A stretch of 38,263 bases of DNA. It comes from DATHSN01 sp035464115 (GTDB lineage: Bacteria; Actinomycetota; Acidimicrobiia; Acidimicrobiales; SKKL01). The stretch covers positions 1-38,263 of the forward strand of contig DATHSN010000272.1 in NCBI GenBank assembly GCA_035464115.1. Direction: 5' to 3'. The position numbers were made by a program, and so were the translations under genes. Below the pieces are notes generated by a model. The model had not been told where the DNA came from and did not search any database. It worked only from the letters and a program-made list of their open reading frames with translations. Positions 1 to 8,150 of this stretch are shown here, piece after piece (the stretch's first letter is position 1; each line of letters starts with the position of its first letter).

Positions 1-1
1 G

Positions 2-136
2 TGCATGCCGGGTGACAACACGGTGATGTCGGTGGAGCTGATCCATCCGATCGCGATGGACGAGGGTCTGCGTTTCGCGATTCGTGAGGGTGGTCGTACC
101 GTCGGCGCCGGCCGCGTCACCAAGATCATCAAGTAG
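2..136 (+). CDS. tuf: Elongation factor Tu, C-terminal fragment (cut by window edge)
   Basis: Only the last 44 codons are present; the gene begins upstream of the window. The fragment reads CMPGDNTVMSVELIHPIAM and ends in GRTVGAGRVTKIIK, the hallmark end of the third beta-barrel domain of EF-Tu. EF-Tu carries aminoacyl-tRNA to the ribosomal A site as a GTP complex. It lies 14 nt upstream of rpsJ on the same strand, the usual tuf-rpsJ junction of actinobacterial str/S10 clusters. No terminator is visible in the 14-nt gap, so read-through into rpsJ is likely. The GTPase domain cannot be assessed here. Confidence 0.97.
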   Translation, partial: CMPGDNTVMSVELIHPIAMDEGLRFAIREGGRTVGAGRVTKIIK

Positions 137-150
137 AGAACTGAGCGACG

Positions 151-471
151 ATGGCGAACGACCAGAAGATCCGGATCCGGCTCAAGGCCTACGATCACGA
201 GATCATCGACCAGTCGACGAAGAAGATCGTCGAGACGGTGCTGCGCACCCAGGCCGAGATCCGCGGTCCGATCCCGCTGCCCACCGAGAAGCACCGCTAC
301 ACGGTGATCCGCGGCCCCTTCAAGGACAAGGACTCCCGCGAGCACTTCGAGATGCGCATCCACAAGCGTCTGCTCGACATCATCGCTCCGTCCCCCAAGA
401 CGGTCGACTCCCTGCAGCGGCTCGATCTGCCGGCGGGTGTCGACATCGAGATCAAGATCCAGCAGGCCTAG
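151..471 (+). CDS. rpsJ: 30S ribosomal protein S10 (uS10)
   Basis: 106 residues, close to the usual 102-105. S10 sits in the head of the 30S subunit and in many bacteria also joins NusB in antitermination. Family signatures are the start IRIRLKAYDHEIID, the central RGPIPLPT and the HKRLLDI segment near residue 71. The ATG at 151 gives the normal N-terminus. S10 is normally the first gene of the S10 operon, directly followed by rplC. Here it is followed by a strong hairpin (494-530) and then a reverse-strand cassette, so it is probably expressed with tuf rather than with rplC. Confidence 0.98.
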   Translation: MANDQKIRIRLKAYDHEIIDQSTKKIVETVLRTQAEIRGPIPLPTEKHRYTVIRGPFKDKDSREHFEMRIHKRLLDIIAPSPKTVDSLQRLDLPAGVDIEIKIQQA

Positions 472-493
472 CCGCCCGCTCGATCCGCCGTGA

Positions 494-530
494 CGACAGC
501 GCCCGGGGCCGATGGCCCCGGGCGCTGTCG
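494..530. terminator. Perfect 17-bp hairpin between convergent genes
   Basis: Positions 494-510 and 514-530 are exact reverse complements around a 3-nt loop (GAT). It lies 22 nt after the rpsJ stop and 7 nt before the end of the convergent reverse-strand gene at 538, so it can serve both strands. No U-tract follows, which is common for actinobacterial terminators. Function is inferred from structure and position. Confidence 0.85.
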
Positions 531-537
531 CGCCGGC

Positions 538-1197
538 TCAGCGCCAGCGGCGGCGCAGCTCGACCATCACCGGCTCACCGACGATGGCGGTCAGCTCGTC
601 GCCGAGCGCATCGACCACCGGACGGTCGCCGACGTAGGCGTCAGTGCCCTCCGTGCAGCACCAGGCCATGGTCTCGCCGTGGGCACCCCAGTCGCGCCGC
701 GCCCAGCCCCGCACGGTGGCCACCTCGACGTGGTCGTCGCGCATCTCCCAGTCGACCTTGAGCGGCAGCTGCCAGCACACCGAGGGCTTCCACTCGATCG
801 GCGACTCGCCGGCGTCGAGCGCGGCGAGGTGCAGCGCGCAGCCCGCCCCGCCCGCGAACCCGGGCCGGTTCAGGAAGACGCACGCCCCGTCGACCACCCG
901 GGTGGCGGTCCGCGTCTCGTCGCGGAAGATGCCGCCCGCCTCGGCCGTGGCGTGGTGCTCGAACAGCTCGGCGGGGACGAGCGCGGCGAGGGCCGACAGC
1001 TCGCGGGCCTCGTCGACCCCGTCGAGCTCGGCGCCGAGCGAGCAGCAGCCCAGCTGGCGGTCGGCGGCGCGCTCGGCCTCGATGCCGTGGCAGCCCCGAC
1101 CCCAGATGCACGTCCAGCGCGAGGTGAGGAACGCGCGGTCGAAGCGCCAGATGGTGTCGCCGGCGTCGATCTCCTCGAGGTCAGGGTCGTCGGTCAT
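538..1197 (-). CDS. Uncharacterised cysteine-cluster protein (YkgJ/DUF3109-like)
   Basis: 219 residues from the ATG at 1197, which overlaps the TGA of the upstream oxidoreductase gene (ATGA), implying translational coupling. Nine cysteines fall in a scattered pattern: C30-x5-C36, a CC pair at 51-52, C106, C120, C141 and another CC pair at 180-181. The arrangement, with a GCxLH segment near residue 119 and CWQLPL near 141, resembles the metal-chelating cysteine-cluster proteins grouped as YkgJ or DUF3109, thought to bind Zn or Fe. I see no signal peptide or membrane segment. A redox or metal role alongside the neighbouring flavoprotein is possible but unproven; family assignment is tentative. 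Confidence 0.6.
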   Translation of the reverse strand: MTDDPDLEEIDAGDTIWRFDRAFLTSRWTCIWGRGCHGIEAERAADRQLGCCSLGAELDGVDEARELSALAALVPAELFEHHATAEAGGIFRDETRTATRVVDGACVFLNRPGFAGGAGCALHLAALDAGESPIEWKPSVCWQLPLKVDWEMRDDHVEVATVRGWARRDWGAHGETMAWCCTEGTDAYVGDRPVVDALGDELTAIVGEPVMVELRRRWR

Positions 1198-2540
1198 GGT
1201 GCGCCACCCTCGCACGCCGGGTGGCCACCGGGGTGGTCGCCACCACGCCCGTCCTCGACCCAGCGGATCGCGCCCTCGGCGGCGGCGATCGCGGTGGCGA
1301 ACGTGGCCTGGAGCAGGTAGCCGCCGGTGGGAGCCTCCCAGTCGAGCATCTCGCCGGCGACGAAGGTGCCGGGGAGGGAGCGCACCATGAACGATGCGTC
1401 GATCTGGTCGAGGGCGATGCCGCCGGCGCTCGAGATGGCCCGCTCGATCCCCGCGGTGCGCTCGACCACCAGGGGGACCGCCTTCAGCAGCGCCGCCAGC
1501 TCGACCACGTCGGTGGGCACCCGGTTGGCGGTGGCCTCGCGCACGAGGCCGATGGCCACCGGCGACAGCCCGAGGGTGCGTCGCAGCGAGGTGCTGACCG
1601 AGTCCTTGGGCCGGCGGCGGGCCAGCCGGTCGACCAGCCGGTCGACGTCGAGGTCGGGCCGCAGGTCGACCCGCACCTCGCAGCGGCCCTGGCTGGCGAT
1701 GGTGTCGCGGATCGTCGCCGACCGGGCGTACACCGGTCCGCCCTCGAGCCCGTCGTCGGTGACCACGACGTCGCCCCGGGCCCGCACCCCGTCGACCTCG
1801 ATCGCCACGGCCTTCACCGCCGCGCCGGCGAAGCGGTCGACGAACCCGTCGGTCCAGCCGACGAGCACCCCGCAGTTCGCGGGTCGGAGGGGCACCACCC
1901 GCACGCCGGCGCCGTCGAAGGGCACGACCCAGCCGCCGTCGGAGCCGACGCGGGGCCAGCTGGCGCCCCCGAGCCCGAACACGGTGACGTCGCTGACCAC
2001 CTCGTGCACCGAGCCGTCGGCGCGCCCGAACCGCGACCGCCGGGGGTCGACACCGACCGGGGCGGTGGAGGGGCCCGACCCCCGGTCGTCGGGGCGGCCC
2101 CGGCCGTCGACCGGCGCCCACCCGAGCCAGCGCGCCCGGGTCTCGATCGTCACACCGAGGTCGTCGAGGCGTCGCAGCCAGGCGCGCAGCAGCGGCGTGG
2201 CGCGGAACGACCGGGGGAAGACCCGCCCGCTCGAGCCCACGACGGTGGGCTCACCGAGCCCCGCGCACCAGGCCCGCAGCTGGCCGGGGTCGAACGCGCG
2301 CACCGCGGCGACGATGGGGTCGGCACCGGACCCGTAGCGAGCCACGAGGTCGTCGAGCGGTTCGGTGTGGGTGAGGTTCAGCCCGCCCCGGCCGGCCAGC
2401 AGGAGCTTGCGACCCACCGAGGCCATGTGCTCGAACACGGTGACCCGCATCCCGGCGGCGGCGAGCACCTCGGCGGCCATCAACCCCGCCGGACCGCCGC
2501 CCACGACCGTCGCCACCGCGGGGGCCTCGTTCGTGGTCAC
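1194..2540 (-). CDS. NAD(P)/FAD-dependent oxidoreductase, HI0933-like (TIGR03862-type flavoprotein)
   Basis: 448 residues from the GTG at 2540. The N-terminus carries the FAD dinucleotide-binding motif GGGPAGLMAAE, then GRKLLLAGRGGLNLTHTEP, which matches the LNLTHSEP-type signature of the TIGR03862 branch of HI0933-like flavoproteins. The C-terminus has GEMLDWEAPTGGYLLQ, the family's second FAD-contact motif. Substrate is unknown; some relatives are labelled aminoacetone oxidases. A low-complexity Gly/Arg/Pro insert lies near residue 135. An open frame continues further upstream, but the longer version runs backwards through the rplC leader and lacks family homology. A TAGCCT -10 box 5 nt before the GTG suggests a leaderless transcript. 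Its stop overlaps the next gene's start. Confidence 0.85.
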   Translation of the reverse strand: MTTNEAPAVATVVGGGPAGLMAAEVLAAAGMRVTVFEHMASVGRKLLLAGRGGLNLTHTEPLDDLVARYGSGADPIVAAVRAFDPGQLRAWCAGLGEPTVVGSSGRVFPRSFRATPLLRAWLRRLDDLGVTIETRARWLGWAPVDGRGRPDDRGSGPSTAPVGVDPRRSRFGRADGSVHEVVSDVTVFGLGGASWPRVGSDGGWVVPFDGAGVRVVPLRPANCGVLVGWTDGFVDRFAGAAVKAVAIEVDGVRARGDVVVTDDGLEGGPVYARSATIRDTIASQGRCEVRVDLRPDLDVDRLVDRLARRRPKDSVSTSLRRTLGLSPVAIGLVREATANRVPTDVVELAALLKAVPLVVERTAGIERAISSAGGIALDQIDASFMVRSLPGTFVAGEMLDWEAPTGGYLLQATFATAIAAAEGAIRWVEDGRGGDHPGGHPACEGGAP

Positions 2541-2545
2541 GCCGT

Positions 2546-2551
2546 AGGCTA
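2546..2551 (-). promoter_or_regulatory. -10 box of the flavoprotein gene, leaderless type
   Basis: On the reverse strand TAGCCT (TANNNT class) ends 5 nt before the GTG at 2540, so transcription would begin at or next to the start codon. No clear -35 element is visible. Leaderless mRNAs with this layout are common in actinobacteria. Confidence 0.5.
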
Positions 2552-2615
2552 CTGGGGGCGAGGGTGTGGGCCCCGACGTCGCCGACCGCTCGGGCGAGAA
2601 ATCCACCGGGGCGCT

Positions 2616-2645
2616 TTGGACCCGGCGGTCCGGGCCCGCTATCCT
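2616..2645 (+). promoter_or_regulatory. Candidate sigma-70-type promoter for the rplC operon
   Basis: TTGGAC (2616-2621) and TATCCT (2640-2645) are separated by 18 nt. This is the best promoter match in the 312-nt divergent gap 2541-2852 and would start transcripts near 2652, leaving a leader of about 200 nt before rplC. It makes sense because rpsJ and its upstream promoter are cut off by the reverse cassette and the 494-530 hairpin. Confidence 0.6.
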
Positions 2646-2753
2646 CCACTCTTCGTGCGCACCGGCCGGTCGGCGGGTGCGCCAGCACGGAACATCCGCA
2701 ACCGACGTCCGCGCCGGCCCGGCTCCCGGGGACCCCGCGGCACAACCAGACGG

Positions 2754-2783
2754 CGCTCCGCCGGGATCTTCCCGGGCGGAGCG
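2754..2783 (+). promoter_or_regulatory. Hairpin in the rplC operon leader
   Basis: A 9-bp stem (2754-2762 with 2775-2783) is topped by a 4-bp stem (2763-2766 with 2770-2773), with one bulged G at 2774 and a TCT loop. It sits about 70 nt before rplC inside the predicted leader. No U-tract follows. In other bacteria the S10-operon leader is bound by L4 for autoregulation; whether this stem does that is unknown. Nothing else of note was seen in 2541-2852. Confidence 0.45.
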
Positions 2784-2852
2784 TTCGCGTGAACGGCGAC
2801 GGCGCTGCCCCTGGAGGCATCCGTCGGATACCACGTAGAGAGAGAACGCCCC

Positions 2853-3494
2853 ATGGCGAACAAGGCAATCGTCGGCGAGAAGGTCGGCATGACCCAGGTG
2901 TGGGACGACGAGAACCGCGTCGTGCCCGTCACCGTGGTGAAGGTCGCGCCGTGCCGCATCGTGCAGATCAAACGACCCGAGACCGATGGCTACAGCGCCC
3001 TGCAGGTCACCTTCGGTGAGCAGCCGGCGCGCAAGGTCAACAAGCCCACGGCCGGTCACTACGAGCGGGCCGGGGTCGCACCCGGGCCCCGCCTCGTCGA
3101 GCTCCGCCTCGACGACGTGAGCGGCTACGAGATCGGCCAGGAGCTGGCCGTCGACGTCCTCGCCGAGGGCGAGCTCATCGACGTGTCGGCCGTGAGCAAG
3201 GGCAAGGGCTTCGCCGGCGTGATGAAGCGTCACGGCTTCTCGGGCCAGAAGGCGTCCCACGGTGCCCACCGCATCCACCGCGCCCCGGGCTCCATCGGTG
3301 CCTGCGCCACGCCGTCGCGCGTGTTCAAGGGCAAGCGCATGGCCGGTCGCATGGGCGCCGAGAAGGTCACCACGCTCAACCTCACCGTGGTCCAGGCCGA
3401 CGCCGAGCGCGGCCTGCTGCTCGTGAAGGGCTCGGTCCCGGGCCCCAAGGGCGGCCTCGTCCTCATCCGCGACGCCGTGAAGGGTGGCAAGTGA
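2853..3494 (+). CDS. rplC: 50S ribosomal protein L3 (uL3)
   Basis: 213 residues, normal length. L3 binds near the 3' end of 23S rRNA and is an early assembly protein whose long loop reaches the peptidyl-transferase centre. Recognised by the start KAIVGEKVGMTQVW, the loop KGKGFAGVMKRHGFSGQ and the following HRAPGSIGACATPSRVFKG. The ATG at 2853 follows a purine-rich GAGAGAG ribosome-binding site. It is the first gene of the separated S10/spc operon here and overlaps rplD at its stop. Confidence 0.98.
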   Translation: MANKAIVGEKVGMTQVWDDENRVVPVTVVKVAPCRIVQIKRPETDGYSALQVTFGEQPARKVNKPTAGHYERAGVAPGPRLVELRLDDVSGYEIGQELAVDVLAEGELIDVSAVSKGKGFAGVMKRHGFSGQKASHGAHRIHRAPGSIGACATPSRVFKGKRMAGRMGAEKVTTLNLTVVQADAERGLLLVKGSVPGPKGGLVLIRDAVKGGK

Positions 3495-4132
3495 TGGCTG
3501 CGGTCACCGTGAAGACCCCCGCCGGCGCCGACGCCGGCACCCTCGAGCTGTCCGCCGACGTGTTCGGCATCGAGCCCAACGTGCCGGTGATGCACCAGGT
3601 GGTCACCGCCCAGCTCGCCGCCCGCCGGGCCGGCACCCAGAGCACCAAGACCCGCGCCGAGGTCTCCGGCGGCGGCGCCAAGCCCTGGAAGCAGAAGGGC
3701 ACCGGTCGGGCCCGTCAGGGCTCCACCCGGGCGCCGCACTGGCGCGGCGGCGGCGTGGCCCTCGGCCCGAAGCCCCGCAGCTACGCCCAGCGGACCCCCA
3801 AGAAGATGATCCGCCTGGCCCTGCGCTCGGCGCTGTCCGACCGCGCCGCCGAGGGCAAGGTCCTCGTGGTCGACGAGTGGGCCTTCGACGCCCCGTCCAC
3901 CAAGGCCGCCATCGCCGCCCTCGGCGCTCTCGGGGTCGAGGGCAAGGCGCTCGTCGTGCTGTCCGACGACGACGCGGTCGCCGCCCGCAGCTTCCGCAAC
4001 CTGCCGTCGGTGCAGCTGGTGCTCGCTCGTGAGCTCAACGCCTACGACGTGCTCTGCAACGACTGGGTCGTGTTCACCCGGGCCACCGTGCCCGGGTCGG
4101 CGCCGACCGCCGCCGAGGAGGGCGAGCAGTGA
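3494..4132 (+). CDS. rplD: 50S ribosomal protein L4 (uL4)
   Basis: 212 residues from the ATG at 3494, whose A is the last base of the rplC TGA. A GTG one codon upstream (3491) is also in frame and could be used instead. L4 lines the polypeptide exit tunnel with L22 and in several bacteria represses its own operon. Signatures are the loop GGGAKPWKQKGTGRARQGS near residues 57-75 and the C-terminal LNAYDVLCNDWVVFT. The short tail after residue 197 is variable and rich in Ala/Glu. Confidence 0.97.
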   Translation: MAAVTVKTPAGADAGTLELSADVFGIEPNVPVMHQVVTAQLAARRAGTQSTKTRAEVSGGGAKPWKQKGTGRARQGSTRAPHWRGGGVALGPKPRSYAQRTPKKMIRLALRSALSDRAAEGKVLVVDEWAFDAPSTKAAIAALGALGVEGKALVVLSDDDAVAARSFRNLPSVQLVLARELNAYDVLCNDWVVFTRATVPGSAPTAAEEGEQ

Positions 4133-4419
4133 AGGATCCCCGCGACGTCATCATCGAGCCGATCGTGAGCGAGAAGTCCTACGGGCTGCTCGAGCGCAAC
4201 GTCTACACCTTCAAGGTGCACCCGTCGGCCTCCAAGCCCGAGATCCGCGACGCCGTCCAGTCGATCTTCGGGGTCACGGTCACCAACGTGAACACGCTCA
4301 ACCGCAAGGGCAAGCGCGTGCGCAACCGCCGCGCCGTCACCTTCGGCCGCCGCCCGAACACGAAGCGGGCGCTCGTCACCCTCGCCGAGGGCGACTCGAT
4401 CGACCTGTTCGAAGCGTAG
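4129..4419 (+). CDS. rplW: 50S ribosomal protein L23 (uL23)
   Basis: 96 residues from a GTG whose last two bases belong to the rplD TGA (GTGA overlap), implying coupled translation. L23 lies at the exit-tunnel mouth and is the docking site for trigger factor and SRP. The sequence has the typical IIEPIVSEKSYGLLE start, the KVHPSASKPEIRDAV segment and the basic NRKGKRVRNRR loop. It ends in an acidic ALVTLAEGDSIDLFE tail. Confidence 0.97.
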   Translation: MKDPRDVIIEPIVSEKSYGLLERNVYTFKVHPSASKPEIRDAVQSIFGVTVTNVNTLNRKGKRVRNRRAVTFGRRPNTKRALVTLAEGDSIDLFEA

Positions 4420-4432
4420 GAAACGAGCTCTC

Positions 4433-5269
4433 ATGGCCCTTCGCAAGCGCAAGCCCACCAGTCCCGGGCGCCGGTTCCAGACCGTCTCCGACTTCTCCGA
4501 CATCACCAAGTCCGAGCCGGAGAAGTCGCTCCTCGCGCCCAAGCACAACACCGGCGGCCGCAACAACTACGGCCGCAAGACCGCCCGCCACAAGGGCGGC
4601 GGCCACAAGCAGCAGTACCGCATCATCGATTTCAAGCGCACCAAGGACGGCGTGCCGGCCAAGGTCGCCGCCATCGAGTACGACCCCAACCGCACCTGTC
4701 GCATCGCGCTGCTGCACTACCTCGACGGCGAGAAGCGCTACATCCTCGCCCCGCGCGGCGTCGGTGTCGGCGACATGCTCCAGAGCGGCCAGGGCTCCGA
4801 CATCCGCCCCGGCAACGCGCTGCCGATGCGCTACATCCCGGTCGGCACCACCGTCCACAACGTCGAGCTCAAGGCCGGCCAGGGCGGGCGGCTCGCCCGC
4901 AGCGCCGGCTCGTCGGTGCAGCTCGTGGCCAAGGAGGGCGACTTCGCCACCCTGCGGCTGCCCAGCACCGAGATGCGCCGCGTCCCCATCGACTGCCGCG
5001 CCACGATCGGCGAGGTCGGCAACGCCGAGCACGAGCTGATCAAGATCGGCAAGGCCGGCCGCAACCGCTGGAAGGGCGTCAAGCCCCAGACCCGCGGTGT
5101 GGCCATGAACCCCGTCGACCACCCCCACGGTGGTGGCGAGGGCAAGACCTCGGGTGGCCGTCACCCGGTGTCGCCGTGGGGCAAGCCCGAGGGCCGCACC
5201 CGCGACAAGACCAAGGACTCCCAGAAGCTCATCGTCCGCCGGCGGCGCACCCGCGGCGCCCGGAGGTAG
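4433..5269 (+). CDS. rplB: 50S ribosomal protein L2 (uL2)
   Basis: 278 residues, the standard size. L2 supports subunit association and the peptidyl-transferase centre. The conserved C-terminal motif MNPVDHPHGGGEGK, including the invariant His, is present, as are the KHNTGGRNNYGRKT and HKGGGHKQQYRIIDFKR segments near the N-terminus. The ATG at 4433 lies 13 nt after rplW. The GGAGG in its last codons serves as the Shine-Dalgarno for rpsS. Confidence 0.98.
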   Translation: MALRKRKPTSPGRRFQTVSDFSDITKSEPEKSLLAPKHNTGGRNNYGRKTARHKGGGHKQQYRIIDFKRTKDGVPAKVAAIEYDPNRTCRIALLHYLDGEKRYILAPRGVGVGDMLQSGQGSDIRPGNALPMRYIPVGTTVHNVELKAGQGGRLARSAGSSVQLVAKEGDFATLRLPSTEMRRVPIDCRATIGEVGNAEHELIKIGKAGRNRWKGVKPQTRGVAMNPVDHPHGGGEGKTSGGRHPVSPWGKPEGRTRDKTKDSQKLIVRRRRTRGARR

Positions 5270-5274
5270 TCACC

Positions 5275-5553
5275 ATGCCCCGCAGTTTGAAGAAGGGCCC
5301 GTTCGTCGACGACCACCTGTTGAAGAAGGTGGACGACCTCAACGACAAGGGCGAGAAGCGCGTCATCAAGACCTGGTCGCGCCGCTCGACGATCCTGCCC
5401 GACATGGTGGGTCACACCATCGCGGTCCACGACGGGCGCAAGCACGTGCCGGTCTACGTCACCGAGTCGATGGTGGGCCACAAGCTGGGCGAGTTCGCGC
5501 CCACCCGCACGTTCCGGTTCCACGCCGGCCAAGAGCGTGGGGGCCGTCGCTGA
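5275..5553 (+). CDS. rpsS: 30S ribosomal protein S19 (uS19)
   Basis: 92 residues. S19 forms a pair with S13 in the 30S head and contacts tRNA. The start PRSLKKGPFVDDHLLKK and the segments RRSTILPDMVGHTIAVHDG and GHKLGEFAPTRTFRFH are diagnostic. The ATG at 5275 is set by a strong GGAGG overlapping the rplB stop. A longer open frame upstream is the shadow of rplB. The TGA overlaps the rplV ATG. Confidence 0.98.
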   Translation: MPRSLKKGPFVDDHLLKKVDDLNDKGEKRVIKTWSRRSTILPDMVGHTIAVHDGRKHVPVYVTESMVGHKLGEFAPTRTFRFHAGQERGGRR

Positions 5554-6293
5554 TGACCGCCGCCAAGACCAACGAGCGCCCGGGCACCCGCGCCCAGCAC
5601 CGCTACGCCCGGGTGTCGGCCACCAAGGTGCGGGTCGTGCTCGACCTCATCCGGGGCAAGACCATCGCCGAGGCCGACGAGATCCTGGCCTTCGTCGAGC
5701 GTGACGCGGCCGCCCTGATCCGCAAGGTGCTCGACTCGGCGGTCGCCAACGCCGAGCACAACGACGAGATCCCCGCCGACGAGCTCTTCGTGTCGGCCTG
5801 CTACGCCGACGAGGGCCCCACCCTCAAGCGCTGGCGGCCCCGGGCACGGGGTCGGGCCACGCGCATCCGCAAGCGCACGTGCCACATCACGGTGATCGTC
5901 AGCCGCATGCCGGCCGCGCAGCTCGAGCGCATCCGCCGCGCCGAGGACGCCGCCCGCGCCGCCCGCACCGGTGGGGGAGGGGCGCGCACCGCCCGCGACG
6001 CCGCCGAGGCCCGTCGCCAGCGGGTGGCCAAGAGCCGTCAGGCCAAGGCCGACGCCGCCGCCGAGGCGGAGGCTGCCGAGGCCGCCGAGGCCGAGGGCGC
6101 GGTCGACACCACCGAGACCCTGGCCGCCGAGGCCGAGGTCGAGGCCACCACCGACGACACCGCGGTCGACGAGACCACCGAGGTCGCCGTCGACGAGACG
6201 GGCACCGACGAGGCCGCCACCGACGAGACCGACGACAGCACCGAGGTCGCCGCCGACGAGGCCGCCGCCGACGACGCCGAGAAGAAGGACTGA
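5553..6293 (+). CDS. rplV: 50S ribosomal protein L22 (uL22) with long acidic C-terminal extension
   Basis: 246 residues, about twice the usual 110-120. Residues 1-119 are a normal L22 with RYARVSATKVRVVLDLIRGK and the tunnel-loop region ending RIRKRTCHITVIVSRM. Residues 120-165 are basic and Arg/Ala-rich, and 168-246 are an Ala/Glu/Asp/Thr tail with almost no other residues, ending EKKD. L22 lines the exit tunnel; the globular end is on the ribosome surface, so the tail probably projects into solvent. The ATG at 5553 overlaps the rpsS TGA. The tail reads in frame up to the rpsC start with no sign of a frameshift. Confidence 0.96.
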   Translation: MTAAKTNERPGTRAQHRYARVSATKVRVVLDLIRGKTIAEADEILAFVERDAAALIRKVLDSAVANAEHNDEIPADELFVSACYADEGPTLKRWRPRARGRATRIRKRTCHITVIVSRMPAAQLERIRRAEDAARAARTGGGGARTARDAAEARRQRVAKSRQAKADAAAEAEAAEAAEAEGAVDTTETLAAEAEVEATTDDTAVDETTEVAVDETGTDEAATDETDDSTEVAADEAAADDAEKKD

Positions 6294-6295
6294 CG

Positions 6296-7219
<924 letters not shown>

Positions 7220-7220
7220 C

Positions 7221-7637
7221 ATGTTGATGCCCAAGAAGGTCAAGCACCGCAAGCACCACCGCGGCCGGATGACCGGCACCGCCAAGGGCGCCACCACGGT
7301 CACGTTCGGCGACTACGGCATCCAGGCCCTCGAGCCCGGGTGGATCACCGCTCGCCAGATCGAGGCCGCCCGTATCGCCATGACCCGCCACATCAAGCGT
7401 GGCGGCAAGGTCTGGATCAACGTGTTCCCCGACAAGCCCGTCACCGAGAAGCCGGCCGAGACCCGCATGGGGTCGGGCAAGGGCAACCCGGAGCGCTGGG
7501 TCGCCGTCGTCAAGCCCGGGCGCATCATGTTCGAGCTGTCGTACCACGACCCCGCCATCGCCCGGGCGGCCATGGAGCGCGCCATCCAGAAGCTGCCGAT
7601 CAAGGCCCGCTTCGTCGAGCGCCAGGAAGGGTTCTGA
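7221..7637 (+). CDS. rplP: 50S ribosomal protein L16 (uL16)
   Basis: 138 residues from the ATG at 7221. An in-frame ATG at 7209 lies inside rpsC and would add a non-homologous MVTD; the family starts MLxPKxVKHRK, as seen from 7221. L16 sits near the A site and helps position aminoacyl-tRNA. The segments GDYGIQALEPGWITARQIEAAR and KPAETRMGSGKGNPE are diagnostic. It starts 1 nt after the rpsC stop. Confidence 0.97.
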   Translation: MLMPKKVKHRKHHRGRMTGTAKGATTVTFGDYGIQALEPGWITARQIEAARIAMTRHIKRGGKVWINVFPDKPVTEKPAETRMGSGKGNPERWVAVVKPGRIMFELSYHDPAIARAAMERAIQKLPIKARFVERQEGF

Positions 7638-7638
7638 G

Positions 7639-7866
7639 ATGGCCAAGACCAGCACGCTCGCCGATCTGTCCGACGAGGACCTCGCCACCCGGCTGTCGGA
7701 GACCAAGCAGGAGCTGTTCAACCTGCGCTTCCAGCACGTCACCGGCCAGCTCGACAACTACGCCCGGTTGGGCCAGCTGAAGAAGGACGTGGCCCGGCTG
7801 CGCACCGAGCTGCGCGCCCGTGAGATCGCCGCCGCCGAGGCGCTGGCGCACAAGGAGAACGGCTGA
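7639..7866 (+). CDS. rpmC: 50S ribosomal protein L29 (uL29)
   Basis: 75 residues. A small two-helix protein beside the exit tunnel next to L23. The motif ELFNLRFQHVTGQLDNY followed by LKKDVARLRTELRARE is the L29 signature. The ATG lies 1 nt after the rplP TGA; a longer frame upstream is the shadow of rplP. Its TGA overlaps the rpsQ ATG. Confidence 0.96.
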   Translation: MAKTSTLADLSDEDLATRLSETKQELFNLRFQHVTGQLDNYARLGQLKKDVARLRTELRAREIAAAEALAHKENG

Positions 7867-8150
7867 TGGCCGACAACACCGCTGCCGACACCACCGCGCG
7901 CGACAACCCCCGCAAGATCCGCGAGGGCGTCGTGTCGTCGGTCGCCATGGAGAAGACCGCCGTGGTCACCGTCACCGACCGGGTGCGCCACCCCCGCTAC
8001 GCCAAGACGGTGCAGCGCTCGAAGAAGCTCTACGTGCACGACGACACCGACGACCTCAACGTCGGCGATCGGGTGCGCGTCCAGGAGACCCGCCCGCTGT
8101 CGAAGACCAAGCGCTGGCGCCTGGTCGAGGTCCTGGAGCGTGCCAAGTGA
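7866..8150 (+). CDS. rpsQ: 30S ribosomal protein S17 (uS17)
   Basis: 94 residues; an OB-fold primary 16S-binding protein. The core begins at about residue 16 (RKIREGVVSSVAMEKTAVVTV) and carries HPRYAKTVQRSKKLYVHD and the end VQETRPLSKTKRWRLVEVLERAK. The first 15 residues are a Thr/Ala/Asp-rich extension common in actinobacterial S17. The start ATG overlaps the rpmC TGA and its own stop overlaps the rplN GTG. Confidence 0.97.
   Translation: MADNTAADTTARDNPRKIREGVVSSVAMEKTAVVTVTDRVRHPRYAKTVQRSKKLYVHDDTDDLNVGDRVRVQETRPLSKTKRWRLVEVLERAK

Noticed and set aside
1194..3278. Flavoprotein gene extended upstream to 3278
   Set aside because: The extra N-terminal part runs antisense through the rplC leader and rplC itself and has no family similarity; the FAD motif starts right after the GTG at 2540.
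4376..5164. Long reverse-strand frames opposite ribosomal genes
   Set aside because: High third-position G+C keeps antisense frames open; they match no family and lie fully under well-identified genes. The same applies to long antisense frames under glmS, alr and groEL.
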